DNA of 45,772 bases. It comes from Xenococcaceae cyanobacterium MO_188.B32. GTDB lineage: Bacteria; Cyanobacteriota; Cyanobacteriia; Cyanobacteriales; Xenococcaceae. The stretch spans positions 1 to 45,772 of the forward strand of contig JASJDJ010000015.1 in the NCBI GenBank assembly GCA_030065635.1, in the 5' to 3' direction. The translations under genes and the position numbers were made by a program. Of this stretch, positions 1 to 8,734 are shown piece by piece. Below the pieces are notes generated by a model. That model had not been told where the DNA came from and searched no databases. It saw only the letters and a program-made list of their open reading frames with translations. Each line of letters starts with the position of its first letter. Positions within the stretch are counted from its first letter, which is position 1.

Positions 1-298
1 AAGTGTATGTTTTTAATAAAGTCGACAATCTTGACTACACTAAAAACGAAAGAATGGGCTTTTCCCCCTCTGCTTCCTCCGCTCCCTCTGCCTCCTCTGC
101 CCATCTCAACCGTTAAATCTTAAAATCATACCCCTGAAAGCTATGGGCGGGTAGGGATTCTCCTGTGTCCGCTCTTCGGGCAACGCCCCGTGGCGGTGTA
201 ACGATGACTCGCTAGGGTTTCCCCGTGTCGAGGGTAGGCTAATTAAGACAGGGATTAGGACATGCATGCCTCACTAATCATCAATCACCAGTAACTAA
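1..298. other. Gene-free leading region with intergenic repeats
   Basis: I see no coding frame here. Positions about 66-106 are a pyrimidine-rich tract built from CTCTGC/CCTC-like units. Positions 238-298, read on the minus strand, carry GTTACTGGTGATTG, then GCATGCAT, then AATCCCT. This is the same modular repeat found at 21611-21697 on the plus strand. The GC-rich middle part (about 150-235) has short inverted segments but no tRNA-like arm that I can identify. The region lies downstream of ilvD, so it may contain that gene's 3' end. Confidence 0.6.
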
Positions 299-1981
299 TT
301 AACAATCTAGATCGGTCAATGCACCTAAACTACTAGAAGAAACTAATTTAGCGTACTTACCCAATACACCTCTAGAATATTTGGGCGAACGAGGCTGCCA
401 ATTCGCCTTGCGTTTATTAAGTTCTTCTTCAGATACATTTAATTGCAATAGCTTTTGATGAGCATCAATAGTAATACTATCTCCTTCTTCTACTAGAGCA
501 ATTGTACCGCCAACGGCAGCTTCAGGAGCAACATGACCGACTACCATACCATAAGTACCGCCAGAAAAACGCCCATCTGTAATCAACCCAACCGAATCTC
601 CTAAACCAGCACCGATAATAGCAGAAGTAGGTGCGAGCATTTCCCGCATTCCCGGACCACCTTTGGGCCCTTCATAGCGGACGACAATTATATCACCTGG
701 TTTAATTTTTTTGTCGAGAATGGCAGCCAAACATTCTTCTTCTGATTCAAATACTCTAGCAGGGCCAGTAATTTGGGGATTTTTTACGCCACTAATTTTA
801 GCAACTGCGCCTTCTGTAGCTAAATTACCTTTAAGAATGGCTAGGTGTCCTTCTTGATACATGGGTTTATCCCAAGGACGAATCACATTTTGGTCTGGTT
901 TAGGAGTATCGGGAATATCTGCTAAAACTTCGGCAATAGTTTGACCACTAATAGTTAAAGCATCTCCATGTAATAAATTATTGACGAGTAGCATTTTCAT
1001 AACCTGGGGAATACCACCAGCTTGATGAAGGTCTGTAGCGACATATCTACCAGATGGTTTGAGATCGCAAAATACAGGGACGCGCTTGCGAATAGTTTCA
1101 AAGTCATCCAAGGTTAATTCTACGCCTATAGTATTAGCGATCGCCAGTAGATGCAAGACTGCATTAGTAGAACCACCAATCGCCATAATAACGGAAATAG
1201 CATTTTCAAAAGCTTTACGGGTAAGAATCTGACTGGGTAGGATTTGTTGGCGAATAGCTTCGACTAAAACAAAAGCGGATTTTTCGGTACTTTCTGCTTT
1301 TTCTTCATCTTCTGCTGCCATGGTAGAAGAATACGGCAAGCTCATGCCCATTGCTTCAAATGCCGATGACATGGTATTAGCTGTAAACATTCCCCCACAA
1401 GAACCAGCCCCAGGACAAGCATTCTTTTCGATCGCGGTTAATTCTTCTTCATCGATTTTACCCGCGCTGTATTGTCCGACGGCTTCAAAGGCACTAACTA
1501 CAGTTAAATCTTGTCCGTTGTAATGTCCTGGTTTGATCGTTCCTCCGTAAACGAAGATGGCAGGAATATTCATCCGTGCCATAGCGATCATCGCCCCAGG
1601 CATATTTTTATCACAACCACCAATAGCCAAAACTCCATCCATACTCTGTCCATTACAAGCAGTTTCGATCGAGTCGGCAATTACTTCACGGGAGACGAGG
1701 GAATATTTCATCCCTTCTGTACCCATAGAAATCCCATCGCTAATAGTAATCGTGCCGAACATCTGAGGCATCGAGCCTGCTTGTTTTAGGGCTGCTTCTG
1801 CTCGTTGCGCTAATGTATTAATACCCATGTTGCAGGGGGTAATAGTACTATAGCCATTGGCTAGCCCGACAATGGGTTTGGTAAAATCTCCATCGCCAAA
1901 ACCTACCGCCCGTAACATAGCACGATTGGGCGATCGCTGATGTCCTTGAGTAACTACTTTACTTCTTCTATTATCTGCCAT
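299..1981 (-). CDS. ilvD: Dihydroxy-acid dehydratase
   Basis: This enzyme dehydrates 2,3-dihydroxy-isovalerate and 2,3-dihydroxy-3-methylvalerate to the 2-keto acids in valine, isoleucine and leucine synthesis. The 560-residue protein has the usual IlvD length. Three cysteines that bind the Fe-S cluster in this family are present: C50 (ITPCNMG), C123 (GGCDKNMPG) and C195 ([11 protein letters not shown]). That pattern fits the [2Fe-2S] class. The C-terminal [19 protein letters not shown] block is also conserved. The start [11 protein letters not shown] follows an AGGAGA-like ribosome site (ATTCTCCTCTC on the plus strand just past 1981). It stands alone, and ilvA lies 16 kb away on the same strand. 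Confidence 0.97.
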   Translation of the reverse strand: MADNRRSKVVTQGHQRSPNRAMLRAVGFGDGDFTKPIVGLANGYSTITPCNMGINTLAQRAEAALKQAGSMPQMFGTITISDGISMGTEGMKYSLVSREVIADSIETACNGQSMDGVLAIGGCDKNMPGAMIAMARMNIPAIFVYGGTIKPGHYNGQDLTVVSAFEAVGQYSAGKIDEEELTAIEKNACPGAGSCGGMFTANTMSSAFEAMGMSLPYSSTMAAEDEEKAESTEKSAFVLVEAIRQQILPSQILTRKAFENAISVIMAIGGSTNAVLHLLAIANTIGVELTLDDFETIRKRVPVFCDLKPSGRYVATDLHQAGGIPQVMKMLLVNNLLHGDALTISGQTIAEVLADIPDTPKPDQNVIRPWDKPMYQEGHLAILKGNLATEGAVAKISGVKNPQITGPARVFESEEECLAAILDKKIKPGDIIVVRYEGPKGGPGMREMLAPTSAIIGAGLGDSVGLITDGRFSGGTYGMVVGHVAPEAAVGGTIALVEEGDSITIDAHQKLLQLNVSEEELNKRKANWQPRSPKYSRGVLGKYAKLVSSSSLGALTDLDC

Positions 1982-2123
1982 TTAATTATTCTCCTCTCGG
2001 CTACTAAGTTTTAGTTCTTGCCTATGATAAAGCGCGGTCGTTAATTACGCATAGTCCCCAAACGAGTACCGAAACAGTTATAAAATTTTTTTTCCCTATA
2101 GTTACTTAACTAAGATCTCCTCC

Positions 2124-2315
2124 TTAGTTAATATTTTCGCTGTCACTGAGCATTTTGATAATTTGTTTGGCAAGTTGCTTTTTAATTTCTCTATGTCTGG
2201 GAATAGGTTGAGAAATCTTGGTTCTTGGGTTTTGATACCAATCATGTTTACCACCATGACGAATGAAGACACAACCCATTTCTTCAAGTTGCTCGATCGA
2301 ATCTCTTCGCTTCAC
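2124..2315 (-). CDS. hicA: HicA-type mRNA interferase toxin
   Basis: The 63-residue protein fits the HicA family of double-stranded-RNA-binding-fold toxins that cut mRNA. A KRRDSIEQLEEMGC opening is followed by FIRHGGKHDWYQNP, which holds the family's conserved histidine region (GGKHDW), and then by IPRHREIKKQLAKQI, the usual PRH-EI-KL segment. The ATG overlaps the end of the upstream hicB-like gene by 4 bp, so the two are translationally coupled. Order is antitoxin first, toxin second. Length matches the family (about 60-80 aa). Activity cannot be judged from sequence. Confidence 0.85.
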   Translation of the reverse strand: MKRRDSIEQLEEMGCVFIRHGGKHDWYQNPRTKISQPIPRHREIKKQLAKQIIKMLSDSENIN

Positions 2316-2500
2316 GACACTTCCAGTTCTGCAACCTTACGGATATTCGGAATTTTATTACCCGTTAACTCTTGATAAATATCGAGCAAATTCTCTTTCA
2401 AATCTTCTTCGGTTTCACCTTGAGTCCAATAGTCAGGATACTCTTCAAGATAGCCTAACCACATATCATCATCTTGCCAGTAAATATACTTTTTCTTCAT
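2312..2500 (-). CDS. hicB: HicB-type antitoxin (short form)
   Basis: This 62-residue protein resembles the N-terminal half of HicB antitoxins: MKKKYIYWQDDDMWLGYLEEYPDYWTQGETEEDLKENL matches the pattern of a degenerate RNase-H-like fold that senses a partner ('WLGYLEEYPDYWTQGET-ED-NL'). It has no C-terminal DNA-binding helix-turn-helix or ribbon-helix-helix domain, so it may neutralise the toxin without strong autoregulation, as in other minimal HicB proteins. It lies directly upstream of hicA with an ATGA overlap. Confidence 0.83.
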   Translation of the reverse strand: MKKKYIYWQDDDMWLGYLEEYPDYWTQGETEEDLKENLLDIYQELTGNKIPNIRKVAELEVS

Positions 2501-2640
2501 CGGTCAATTTACTGCTATTTTTAATGAACTAAATCCAATTAGCTCGATCGCATTAATACAATCTAGATTCACATTATAAGCATACTTCATTTTAATTATG
2601 CCATGATGTGCGATCGCTCTTTCTTAATTTATCGCTGACA

Positions 2641-3966
2641 TTACTCAACTAAAACCATCGAATGAACACCTCGCGTTACAGGAACGGAATAATTAGTTTT
2701 AATTAATTGAGGTTTGGGATTTAAAGGGTCTGTACCAATACGCCAAAAGTCGATACTTCCTCCTTTAATGGAGTCGTCGAAATGGTCGTAATTTACTACC
2801 GCTAAATACTGGCTAGAAGCATCAAAGGCTGCTGCTTCGGGTAAAATACCATCGAAAGGATAATCAGCGACGTGATTTAATTGTCCTGTTTCGGGGTCTA
2901 AAGTGGCTAGAGTTAGAGAAGAATACCAAGTAATGCGCTGGTCATTGTAAGGTAAATAGCTACGTTCTACATTAGTGGTTACTACGTAGCGACCATTTGG
3001 GCTAATAGCTAAACCTTCAGGACTAACTCCAGTGTGCGATCGCGATATTAAGGCGTGTCTAAGTGTACCATCTGACTGTGTCCCTGCTTCTAAGCGAATA
3101 CTGTTAATACTTCCTTGGGGTGCTTCTATCCATCTTCCTTCTACATCTGCACCCCAATAGAGATTATTAACAATTAAATGCCGACCATCGGGAGTAAAGC
3201 GACCCATAAAAGGAGCTTTTTCAACTTGAACTACATTTCCCCAAGGTTCGAGTTGTAAATTATCTGCTAATCTGGCAAAAGATACCTCTGCTGCGGTTTC
3301 ATTAACTACAGCCAAGATATTTTGTTTGGGATGCCATTCTGCGTGAATTAATCTTTCTCCTTGAGATATGGTAGTAAGCTTGGGATAAATAGGTTTGCCC
3401 AATTGCCCGTTACTAAAAGGAATTAACCCAAGAGGAGTTTCTGTACCTGCACCATTTGGATGAAAGGAAACAGCGACTAAAGAGCCATCAAAATTAATAC
3501 TAACTGCATCAGGACGTTGAGGAATTTTTAAATCTTGGACTAGAGTTGGATTAGTAGGGTCTTTAAGGTCAAAAACTAAAATACGGTTTCCATGTTCTAA
3601 ATCGGCAAAAGTTTGATTTTCCCAAGCTCCTTCTGGTCTTTGCGTCCAAGTTTCCACCACCATTGCGTAACGACCATCGGGGGTAACGGCAACTGCTACA
3701 GGTGGACCTGCTACTGAGTTACTGGCGGTCGTTTCATAAGCCTGTAATTGACTGACGTGCTTGCCAACAGGAATTACACTAATTACATCTTCACCTTCTT
3801 TCGTTCCTAAACTGCCATCTACATAAGCCGATGCCACCATATCTGCATCGGAAACGGAAACTAAATAACGTCCTGCAAAGTTCATCGGCGCAGTACGATT
3901 TTGAGCTAGTACGGGTAAAGCAATTCCAGTTAAAGCTATAGAAGCAGCAAACCATTGTTTTATCAT
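2641..3966 (-). CDS. Secreted beta-propeller (YVTN/lactonase-like) protein
   Basis: The 441-residue product starts at MIKQWFAASIALTGIALP. A longer frame reaches 4014, but this internal ATG gives a clean signal peptide ending near VLAQ, so I chose it. The mature part has repeated 'VAVTPDGRYAMVVE', 'SINFDGSLVAVSFHP', 'GRFTPDGRHLIVNN' and 'LAISPNGRYVVTTN' blades, typical of a seven-bladed YVTN or lactonase propeller exported to the periplasm. A substrate cannot be assigned. A cytochrome P460 3' fragment ends 25 bp upstream on the same strand, so the two were probably once co-transcribed. The upstream deletion may have removed its promoter. Confidence 0.75.
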   Translation of the reverse strand: MIKQWFAASIALTGIALPVLAQNRTAPMNFAGRYLVSVSDADMVASAYVDGSLGTKEGEDVISVIPVGKHVSQLQAYETTASNSVAGPPVAVAVTPDGRYAMVVETWTQRPEGAWENQTFADLEHGNRILVFDLKDPTNPTLVQDLKIPQRPDAVSINFDGSLVAVSFHPNGAGTETPLGLIPFSNGQLGKPIYPKLTTISQGERLIHAEWHPKQNILAVVNETAAEVSFARLADNLQLEPWGNVVQVEKAPFMGRFTPDGRHLIVNNLYWGADVEGRWIEAPQGSINSIRLEAGTQSDGTLRHALISRSHTGVSPEGLAISPNGRYVVTTNVERSYLPYNDQRITWYSSLTLATLDPETGQLNHVADYPFDGILPEAAAFDASSQYLAVVNYDHFDDSIKGGSIDFWRIGTDPLNPKPQLIKTNYSVPVTRGVHSMVLVE

Positions 3967-3991
3967 TGTGAATATTGTTCTAACAATTAAA

Positions 3992-4252
3992 CTAATTACA
4001 AACAGATAAGCCAAATTCAGTAGGTCTAGATTGCAATTCCTTCGTTTGTGCTGCTGTTACTAAATCGGGCAGAGTAAATACATAATCTCTATCTTTAACT
4101 CTGGTATGACAACTCAAACAAGATGTTTCACTACTGGATACTAAACTTCCTGTGGGACTATACCAAACATATTTCCAATCTCCGTTACGCAGATTTGCTA
4201 AATGTTCTTGACCAAAGTTCGATCGCTTCTCCCGAATAAAAACATTATTCAA
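3992..4252 (-). pseudogene. Cytochrome P460 3' fragment
   Basis: About 86 codons of a cytochrome P460-like protein remain. The sequence has DWKYVWYSPTGSLV followed by the haem-binding CLSCH motif and VKDRDYVFT, the usual end of the family. The N-terminal signal peptide and the first half are missing. The homologous part begins within a few bases of a 5'-truncated lysR gene on the opposite strand. No signal peptide remains, so a c-type haem could not be attached in the periplasm. I read it as the stump of a deletion that joined two divergent genes. Confidence 0.7.
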
Positions 4253-4483
4253 ACGACTTGGCGAACTCCTCAGCCAACTATAATTGGCTTAGTTGCAGCA
4301 GGCATAGGAGTTAGTTTTGTCTCTTCGAGTCTTCAGAGTATCAATCGTCCTGGTGTAGTTTATCGAGAATTAGATGTACCGACACCAGAACTAGAATTAG
4401 TCGCAGCGTGGAAAATAGAAAAAGTTTCTCCTGTTTTACGAAAGTTTTTAACAGTAGTTACGGCTTGCCTTACTAGTATTTAA
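4253..4483 (+). pseudogene. LysR-type regulator C-terminal fragment
   Basis: About 75 codons match the end of a LysR substrate-binding domain: TIIGLVAAGIGVSFVSSSLQ, then GVVYRELD, then ELELVAAWKIEKVSPVLRKF. The helix-turn-helix DNA-binding domain and most of the effector domain are absent. In frame, an ATG at 4202 lies inside the antisense P460 remnant and is not a credible start. The stop overlaps by 4 bp with the end of the convergent gene at 4480. The fragment and the P460 stump meet head to head, as expected if a regulator and its divergent target lost their shared 5' region. Confidence 0.72.
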
Positions 4484-6153
4484 ACCTGGGCTAAATAGCG
4501 GTGGACAAATTGAACGCAAATAGAACCTTCCCCCACACCAGAAGCAACTCGTTTAACCGAACCATGACGCACATCACCTACAGCAAAAATGCCTGGGATA
4601 TTTGTTTCTAGTAAATAGGGGTCGCGTTCTAAAGACCAACCTTTAGGCTTGTTGTCTTTCTGGGGTAAATCTGACCCTGTATAGATAAAGCCCCGTTCAT
4701 CTCTAGTTATTATGCCATCGAGCCAATCGGTATGGGGAACGGCACCAATAAAAATAAACAGAGAATTAGCAGCTACCGTTTTAGTTTCTCCAGTGAGAGA
4801 ATTTTGTAAAACAAGGGTTTCTAAACTAGTTTCTCCTCGTGCTTCAATTACGCTAGTGTGAGTCTGTACCTTAATATTGTCTGTAGCTTCAATTTGATCG
4901 ATTAGGTACTGAGACATACTTTTAGTTAAAGAATCTCCTCGTACTAGCATATTAACTGTACGGGCATACTTAGAAAAATACATTGCTGCTTGTCCTGCGG
5001 AATTTGCACCTCCAACTACATAAACATCTTCTTCTCTACAAGCTAAAGCCTCTGTTTGAGCAGCACCATAATAAACTCCTGCACCAGTAAACTTGTCAAT
5101 TCCCGGTACTTTTAATCTTCTCCAAGATACACCAAGGGCAAGAATTAAAGCATGACAGCTAATTTCTGTCCCATCGCTGAGAGTGACAATGCGATAGTTG
5201 TTATCGAGACGAACTTTGGTCGCTTCTTGGGGAGTGAGAATTTCAACTCCAAACCTTTTAGCTTGCGTTACTGCCCTCCTAGCTAAATCTCCTCCACTTA
5301 AACCTACGGGAAACCCCAGATAGTTTTCAATGCGCGAACTTGTTCCTGCTTGTCCTCCTGGGGCTTCTCTTTCTATTGCCACTGTGCGTAGTCCTTCCGA
5401 AGCTCCATATACTGCTGCTGCTAATCCCGCCGGACCTCCACCAACAATAACTAGGTCATAAAAGGGTTTTGCAGCTTGAGTTTTTAAGCCAATTTTTTCT
5501 GCTAACTGAACATTAGAGGGTTCAGATAAATGAGAACCATCGGGAAGCATGACCAAAGGTAAATTAGGTTTTTCTAAGTTGGCAAGATCGATTAATTCTT
5601 TTGCCTCTGTTTCTTGTTCGATGTCTAACCAACGATAAGGAATTTGGTTTCTTGCCAAGAAATCGCGAATTTGGTGAGAATGGGGCGACCAGCGATCGCT
5701 AATAACTCGAATACCTTTGAAGGGAGGATGAAAAGAAGCTTGCCAGTCATCGAGTAGATCGTTCAAAACTGGATATAGTTTTTCTTCTGGTGGATCCCAA
5801 GGTTTGAGAAGATAATAATCTAATTTAGCACTATTAATTGCCCGAATAGCTGCATCAGTATCTGCATAAGCTGTCAGTAAAACTCTTTTCGCTAACGGAA
5901 ATACCTGTCCTGCCTCTTCCAGTAATTCTACACCAGTCATCTTAGGCATTCTTTGGTCTACCAAAAACAGAGCGACTGTATCATTACGTAGTTTGAGCTT
6001 TTGTATAGCATCCAGGGCAGATTGACCGGAATCAGCTCGCATAATCCGAAAGCGATCGCCATATTGTCGTCGCAAATCCCGTGCTACTGCCTGTAAAACA
6101 TCTGGATCGTCATCTACAGTCAGAATAGTCGGTTTAGCCATGAATGTATCCAT
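4480..6153 (-). CDS. Response regulator / thioredoxin-reductase-like fusion
   Basis: The 557-residue protein has three parts. Residues 8-125 are a receiver domain with acidic pair D14-D15, phosphoacceptor D66 (LFLVDQRMP), T94 and K117. Residues about 145-225 look like a glutaredoxin fold, but the active site reads RWSPHSHQIR with no cysteine. Residues 231-557 are an FAD/NAD(P)H oxidoreductase with VIVGGGPAG (FAD), VVGGANSAGQA (pyridine nucleotide) and GIFAVGDVR. The CATC site of real thioredoxin reductases is replaced by VYYGAAQTEA. It is thus unlikely to reduce disulfides. The architecture is known as a 'fused response regulator/thioredoxin-disulfide reductase'. A second ATG at 6141 (MAKPTILTVDD) is an equally good start. 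Confidence 0.88.
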   Translation of the reverse strand: MDTFMAKPTILTVDDDPDVLQAVARDLRRQYGDRFRIMRADSGQSALDAIQKLKLRNDTVALFLVDQRMPKMTGVELLEEAGQVFPLAKRVLLTAYADTDAAIRAINSAKLDYYLLKPWDPPEEKLYPVLNDLLDDWQASFHPPFKGIRVISDRWSPHSHQIRDFLARNQIPYRWLDIEQETEAKELIDLANLEKPNLPLVMLPDGSHLSEPSNVQLAEKIGLKTQAAKPFYDLVIVGGGPAGLAAAVYGASEGLRTVAIEREAPGGQAGTSSRIENYLGFPVGLSGGDLARRAVTQAKRFGVEILTPQEATKVRLDNNYRIVTLSDGTEISCHALILALGVSWRRLKVPGIDKFTGAGVYYGAAQTEALACREEDVYVVGGANSAGQAAMYFSKYARTVNMLVRGDSLTKSMSQYLIDQIEATDNIKVQTHTSVIEARGETSLETLVLQNSLTGETKTVAANSLFIFIGAVPHTDWLDGIITRDERGFIYTGSDLPQKDNKPKGWSLERDPYLLETNIPGIFAVGDVRHGSVKRVASGVGEGSICVQFVHRYLAQV

Positions 6154-6345
6154 TATGATTTTATGAGTTATCTATTGCCAATTATCCGTTATCACTTAGC
6201 AACAGAACTGTTAACCACCAAACAAATTGTTTTATAGCTCTAGTTTAATATTTCTTAAATTAATTTTGCACGAGTGCTTAGCAAAAGCCTATCCAAACTC
6301 CAAACTTATCTTAACTGAGGTTTATTTAACGCTTTTCGAGAACCC

Positions 6346-6591
6346 TTATAATTCCTCAACTGGGGAATTAGCGAAATAAGCTTGTTTTACTAGTTGCGGA
6401 TATAAAACTAGAAAATAACCCCACCAAGCCAAAATAGGTACGCACAAGAGAATCGTAATCCATATGGTTTTAGTCAATAACCAACTTCCAGCTATAATTA
6501 CGACTCCTGTAAGTATAATCGACCAAGGTTGACACCACCAAGGTTTATAGTTCCAAACGCTAAAGGACTGTTTATCTAGTTTAGCTGCCAA
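6346..6591 (-). CDS. Small two-helix membrane protein, conserved in cyanobacteria
   Basis: This 81-residue protein has a cytoplasmic-looking start with SVWNYKPWWCQPWSI, then two hydrophobic helices (about residues 24-41 and 44-66), and a short polar tail. The WNYKPWWCQPWSI signature resembles a small conserved cyanobacterial membrane family (possibly DUF6737; this name is from memory and unverified). No catalytic residues are visible. It sits alone between two same-strand genes with gaps of about 100-190 bp. Confidence 0.65.
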   Translation of the reverse strand: MAAKLDKQSFSVWNYKPWWCQPWSIILTGVVIIAGSWLLTKTIWITILLCVPILAWWGYFLVLYPQLVKQAYFANSPVEEL

Positions 6592-6691
6592 CTCAGTTTC
6601 TCTTCTATTCAGATAAGTTACGATTAAATATTAACCCAAGTTGGAATCACCTCTCATTAGTCCGGAGTTCGGAACGAATTAGCTAGTTCTT

Positions 6692-7465
6692 TCATGCAAA
6701 CAAATTATATCTTTTTAGTAGTGTTTCTATTACCTTGGGTAAAGTCTTTTTTAAATCTCCAGGAGTTTTGTAAATTAATTGCTTGTATCCCGAAACATCA
6801 AAGGGAAATTTTCCAGTTAAATCGGGACGTTCCATTTGTAAGATTAGGATATAACCTTTGTCTTTGCTTTCTAAAGCATAACCAATTTCTACGCAAACAT
6901 TAGGGCTAAGAAGTAGATGAGATCGATCTTTTTCTCCTGGTATGCTAGCTATAGGTGTTCCTTCGGCAATAAATAAAAGACTCTTACGAATTTTTCTAAA
7001 CTGACTGTTGCTAAGGCGTAAAGGAGAATTTTGAGGGCGAGGAGCAATTTCTAATGATAGAGGTAAACGCGATCGCTGACTTAGCTTTTCAATTGTTTCT
7101 GTTAAAATAGCTAGAGTCTCTTCTCTACTGTCAGGATATTCAGTTTGAGGACTAAAGTATATTGTGGGTTCTAGCCCTAAAAGAGTTTCCTGTTTACTAA
7201 AGTAAATTTCTTGGGAAACTAGATCGATATTAGAAATAACGTAGTTACCACTACCTTCGATGTAAAATTCAATGGTTTCTCCTTCTAGATAACGCGCAAA
7301 CCAGTCAGAACTCTCTATACTCAGGCGATCGTCCAAAAAATCCGCCCGTAAACCCGATTTGAGTAAACTATTTCTGCTTAAACGTAGATGACAAGGTTGT
7401 TTAACTACATTTTTGATTGGTTCGTACTGCTCTAGATACCAAGCTTTGAGTGGAATAATTGCCAT
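6692..7465 (-). CDS. Uncharacterised protein with TIR-like C-terminal domain
   Basis: I do not recognise this 257-residue protein by name. Residues 1-110 are a beta-rich, polar region. Residues about 115-250 include SPNVCVEIGYAL (187-198), then YILILQ and GKFPFDVSGYKQLIY. This 'SPNV-x-x-E-hGYAL ... PFD-x-x-x-x-x-x-Y' pattern resembles TIR-like nucleotide-binding domains of the kind found in defence proteins, where the Glu (here E193) is the NADase catalytic residue. The usual N-terminal beta-strand of such domains would be KSLLFIAEG (161-169). The similarity is from pattern memory, so function is inferred. No partner gene that would make an obvious immune operon is adjacent. Confidence 0.5.
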   Translation of the reverse strand: MAIIPLKAWYLEQYEPIKNVVKQPCHLRLSRNSLLKSGLRADFLDDRLSIESSDWFARYLEGETIEFYIEGSGNYVISNIDLVSQEIYFSKQETLLGLEPTIYFSPQTEYPDSREETLAILTETIEKLSQRSRLPLSLEIAPRPQNSPLRLSNSQFRKIRKSLLFIAEGTPIASIPGEKDRSHLLLSPNVCVEIGYALESKDKGYILILQMERPDLTGKFPFDVSGYKQLIYKTPGDLKKTLPKVIETLLKRYNLFA

Positions 7466-7527
7466 AATACTCTATTGAAAGACACGGTACCCTCATGTCC
7501 AGCATAAGAATACAGCAAGTATGTATC

Positions 7528-7890
7528 TTAGCAGTAAGAGCTTACATCTTCACCACATTCATCAGCTAAATAGCAGATTGCCCGAAAGCGTAAAGCTACT
7601 ACTTCTTCATATAAAGGATTTAGTTTACACAAGGGAGGAATACTGACGATGGTATGTCCCAATAGCTGAATTTTCCTTTCAAAAGGACACTGAGTAGGGA
7701 TCAGCTTGCAAAGACGATGGGCTACAGTAGAATCACTGATTTCAATATTATTTAACCACTTTCTCAGAGGACTCAACCAATTAATTTTTTTCTTTGCCCA
7801 TAGCTTTTGGGTATTTTTGGGTATTTGTTGATTGTTGTTAAGCCAGGTAGTTAAAACCAGTTTTTTGGCTGTATACTGTTTTACACTCAT
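7528..7890 (-). CDS. Mo-dependent nitrogenase C-terminal-type protein
   Basis: This 120-residue protein matches the cyanobacterial family annotated 'Mo-dependent nitrogenase C-terminal domain'. The strong block is LCKLIPTQCPFERKIQLLGH, then IPPLCKLNPLYEEVV, then LRFRAICYLADECGEDVSSYC. Five cysteines lie in the last 60 residues. Despite the family name, proteins of this type stand alone in many cyanobacteria and are not nitrogenase subunits. No nif genes are nearby. The start MSVKQYTAKK is the only good ATG. Confidence 0.78.
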   Translation of the reverse strand: MSVKQYTAKKLVLTTWLNNNQQIPKNTQKLWAKKKINWLSPLRKWLNNIEISDSTVAHRLCKLIPTQCPFERKIQLLGHTIVSIPPLCKLNPLYEEVVALRFRAICYLADECGEDVSSYC

Positions 7891-8734
7891 GATTAATTAA
7901 TTTGATTTACTTTTGGGGTTGCTTATCAAAAGCTACCCCTAGTATTTTCTACGTCTGCTTTTTCTGATTAATGCTTTATAGTGACTAAAGCAAATAGAGA
8001 AAGTTCCCAATATAGAGTCAGGCATTCATTTCAAAACTTAGCAATAATAAAACTACATATGCTTAGGAAGTTACTTAAGTAATAAGAAGGATAAAACCTA
8101 TTGACTTGCCTCTGATTTTGTCTGATTTTCAATCAAAATGGCATTGGCAATATCACTGAATGCGTGTGATTCTAGGTTGAACTTTTTGTGTAAATTTAAC
8201 ATGGAGGTCAATAAATTATTAATTACTCAATGTACTGTCATAGTCTCTTACTAAAATAGGCAGTTAGTTTAAAAAAAATAAGAAAAGATAGATTTTAATC
8301 TATTCTTAGGAGCTTATTTATAATAAAAAGACCATGGCAAAGCTTATTTTTCGTTCTTAATAATTAAAGTTATTTTTTTTGTGTGCTGAAATAACAGAAA
8401 CCTCTACTAATTTACAAATTGCGATTGCTCGAAAACGGAACAAATATTGATTAATTGTGCATTTTTGAGCTACCGAAGCATAGTATAACGCTATCTTAAA
8501 TAAGAGGCATTGTGATTTAGTATCGAATAATACTAAATCATCGATTTAATTATGTTTTTTGTGTTTAAATTCGGTAAAGTTTGAGTAAAGAATAAATAAT
8601 TCTACTTTTTTTGAGTAATTATTACTAAACAATAAGTTATGTTACTCTCCAGGAATATTTATCCTCGATAGTATTAATCGGGATGAATTAATAACAAATA
8701 AAAGAGAAAATCTAGATAATTAGTTGTTTAAAAT
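7891..8734. other. 845-bp AT-rich gap without a convincing gene
   Basis: No frame of useful length is present. One 34-codon minus frame at 8098-8202 (MLNLHKKFNLESHAFSD...) lacks a ribosome site and has a CCTCC rather than GGAGG upstream, so I do not call it. A perfect inverted repeat is listed at 8514-8539. The last 100 bp before 8735 hold the 3' flank of the kinase gene. The rest contains long A/T runs and is a possible location of an unannotated small RNA, but I see no defined fold. Confidence 0.5.
8514..8539. repeat. Perfect 10-bp inverted repeat with 6-nt loop
   Basis: GATTTAGTAT (8514-8523) and ATACTAAATC (8530-8539) are exact reverse complements around CGAATA. The stem is AT-rich and is not followed by a T-run, so it is more likely an operator or a processing signal than a terminator. 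It lies about 625 bp upstream of the small gene ending the 7.5 kb block. Confidence 0.5.

Noticed and set aside
150-235. GC-rich segment considered as a tRNA or structured RNA
   Set aside because: No T-arm consensus or acceptor stem could be found.
1320-1789. Plus-strand frames inside ilvD
   Set aside because: They are antisense shadows of a well-supported gene and have no motif of their own.
7528-7890. Nitrogenase-type gene taken as sign of nitrogen fixation
   Set aside because: The family name is misleading; no nif gene is in the window and the protein occurs in non-fixing cyanobacteria.
8098-8202. 34-codon minus frame in the long spacer (MLNLHKKFNLESHAFSD...)
   Set aside because: No ribosome site, too short, and no recognised family.
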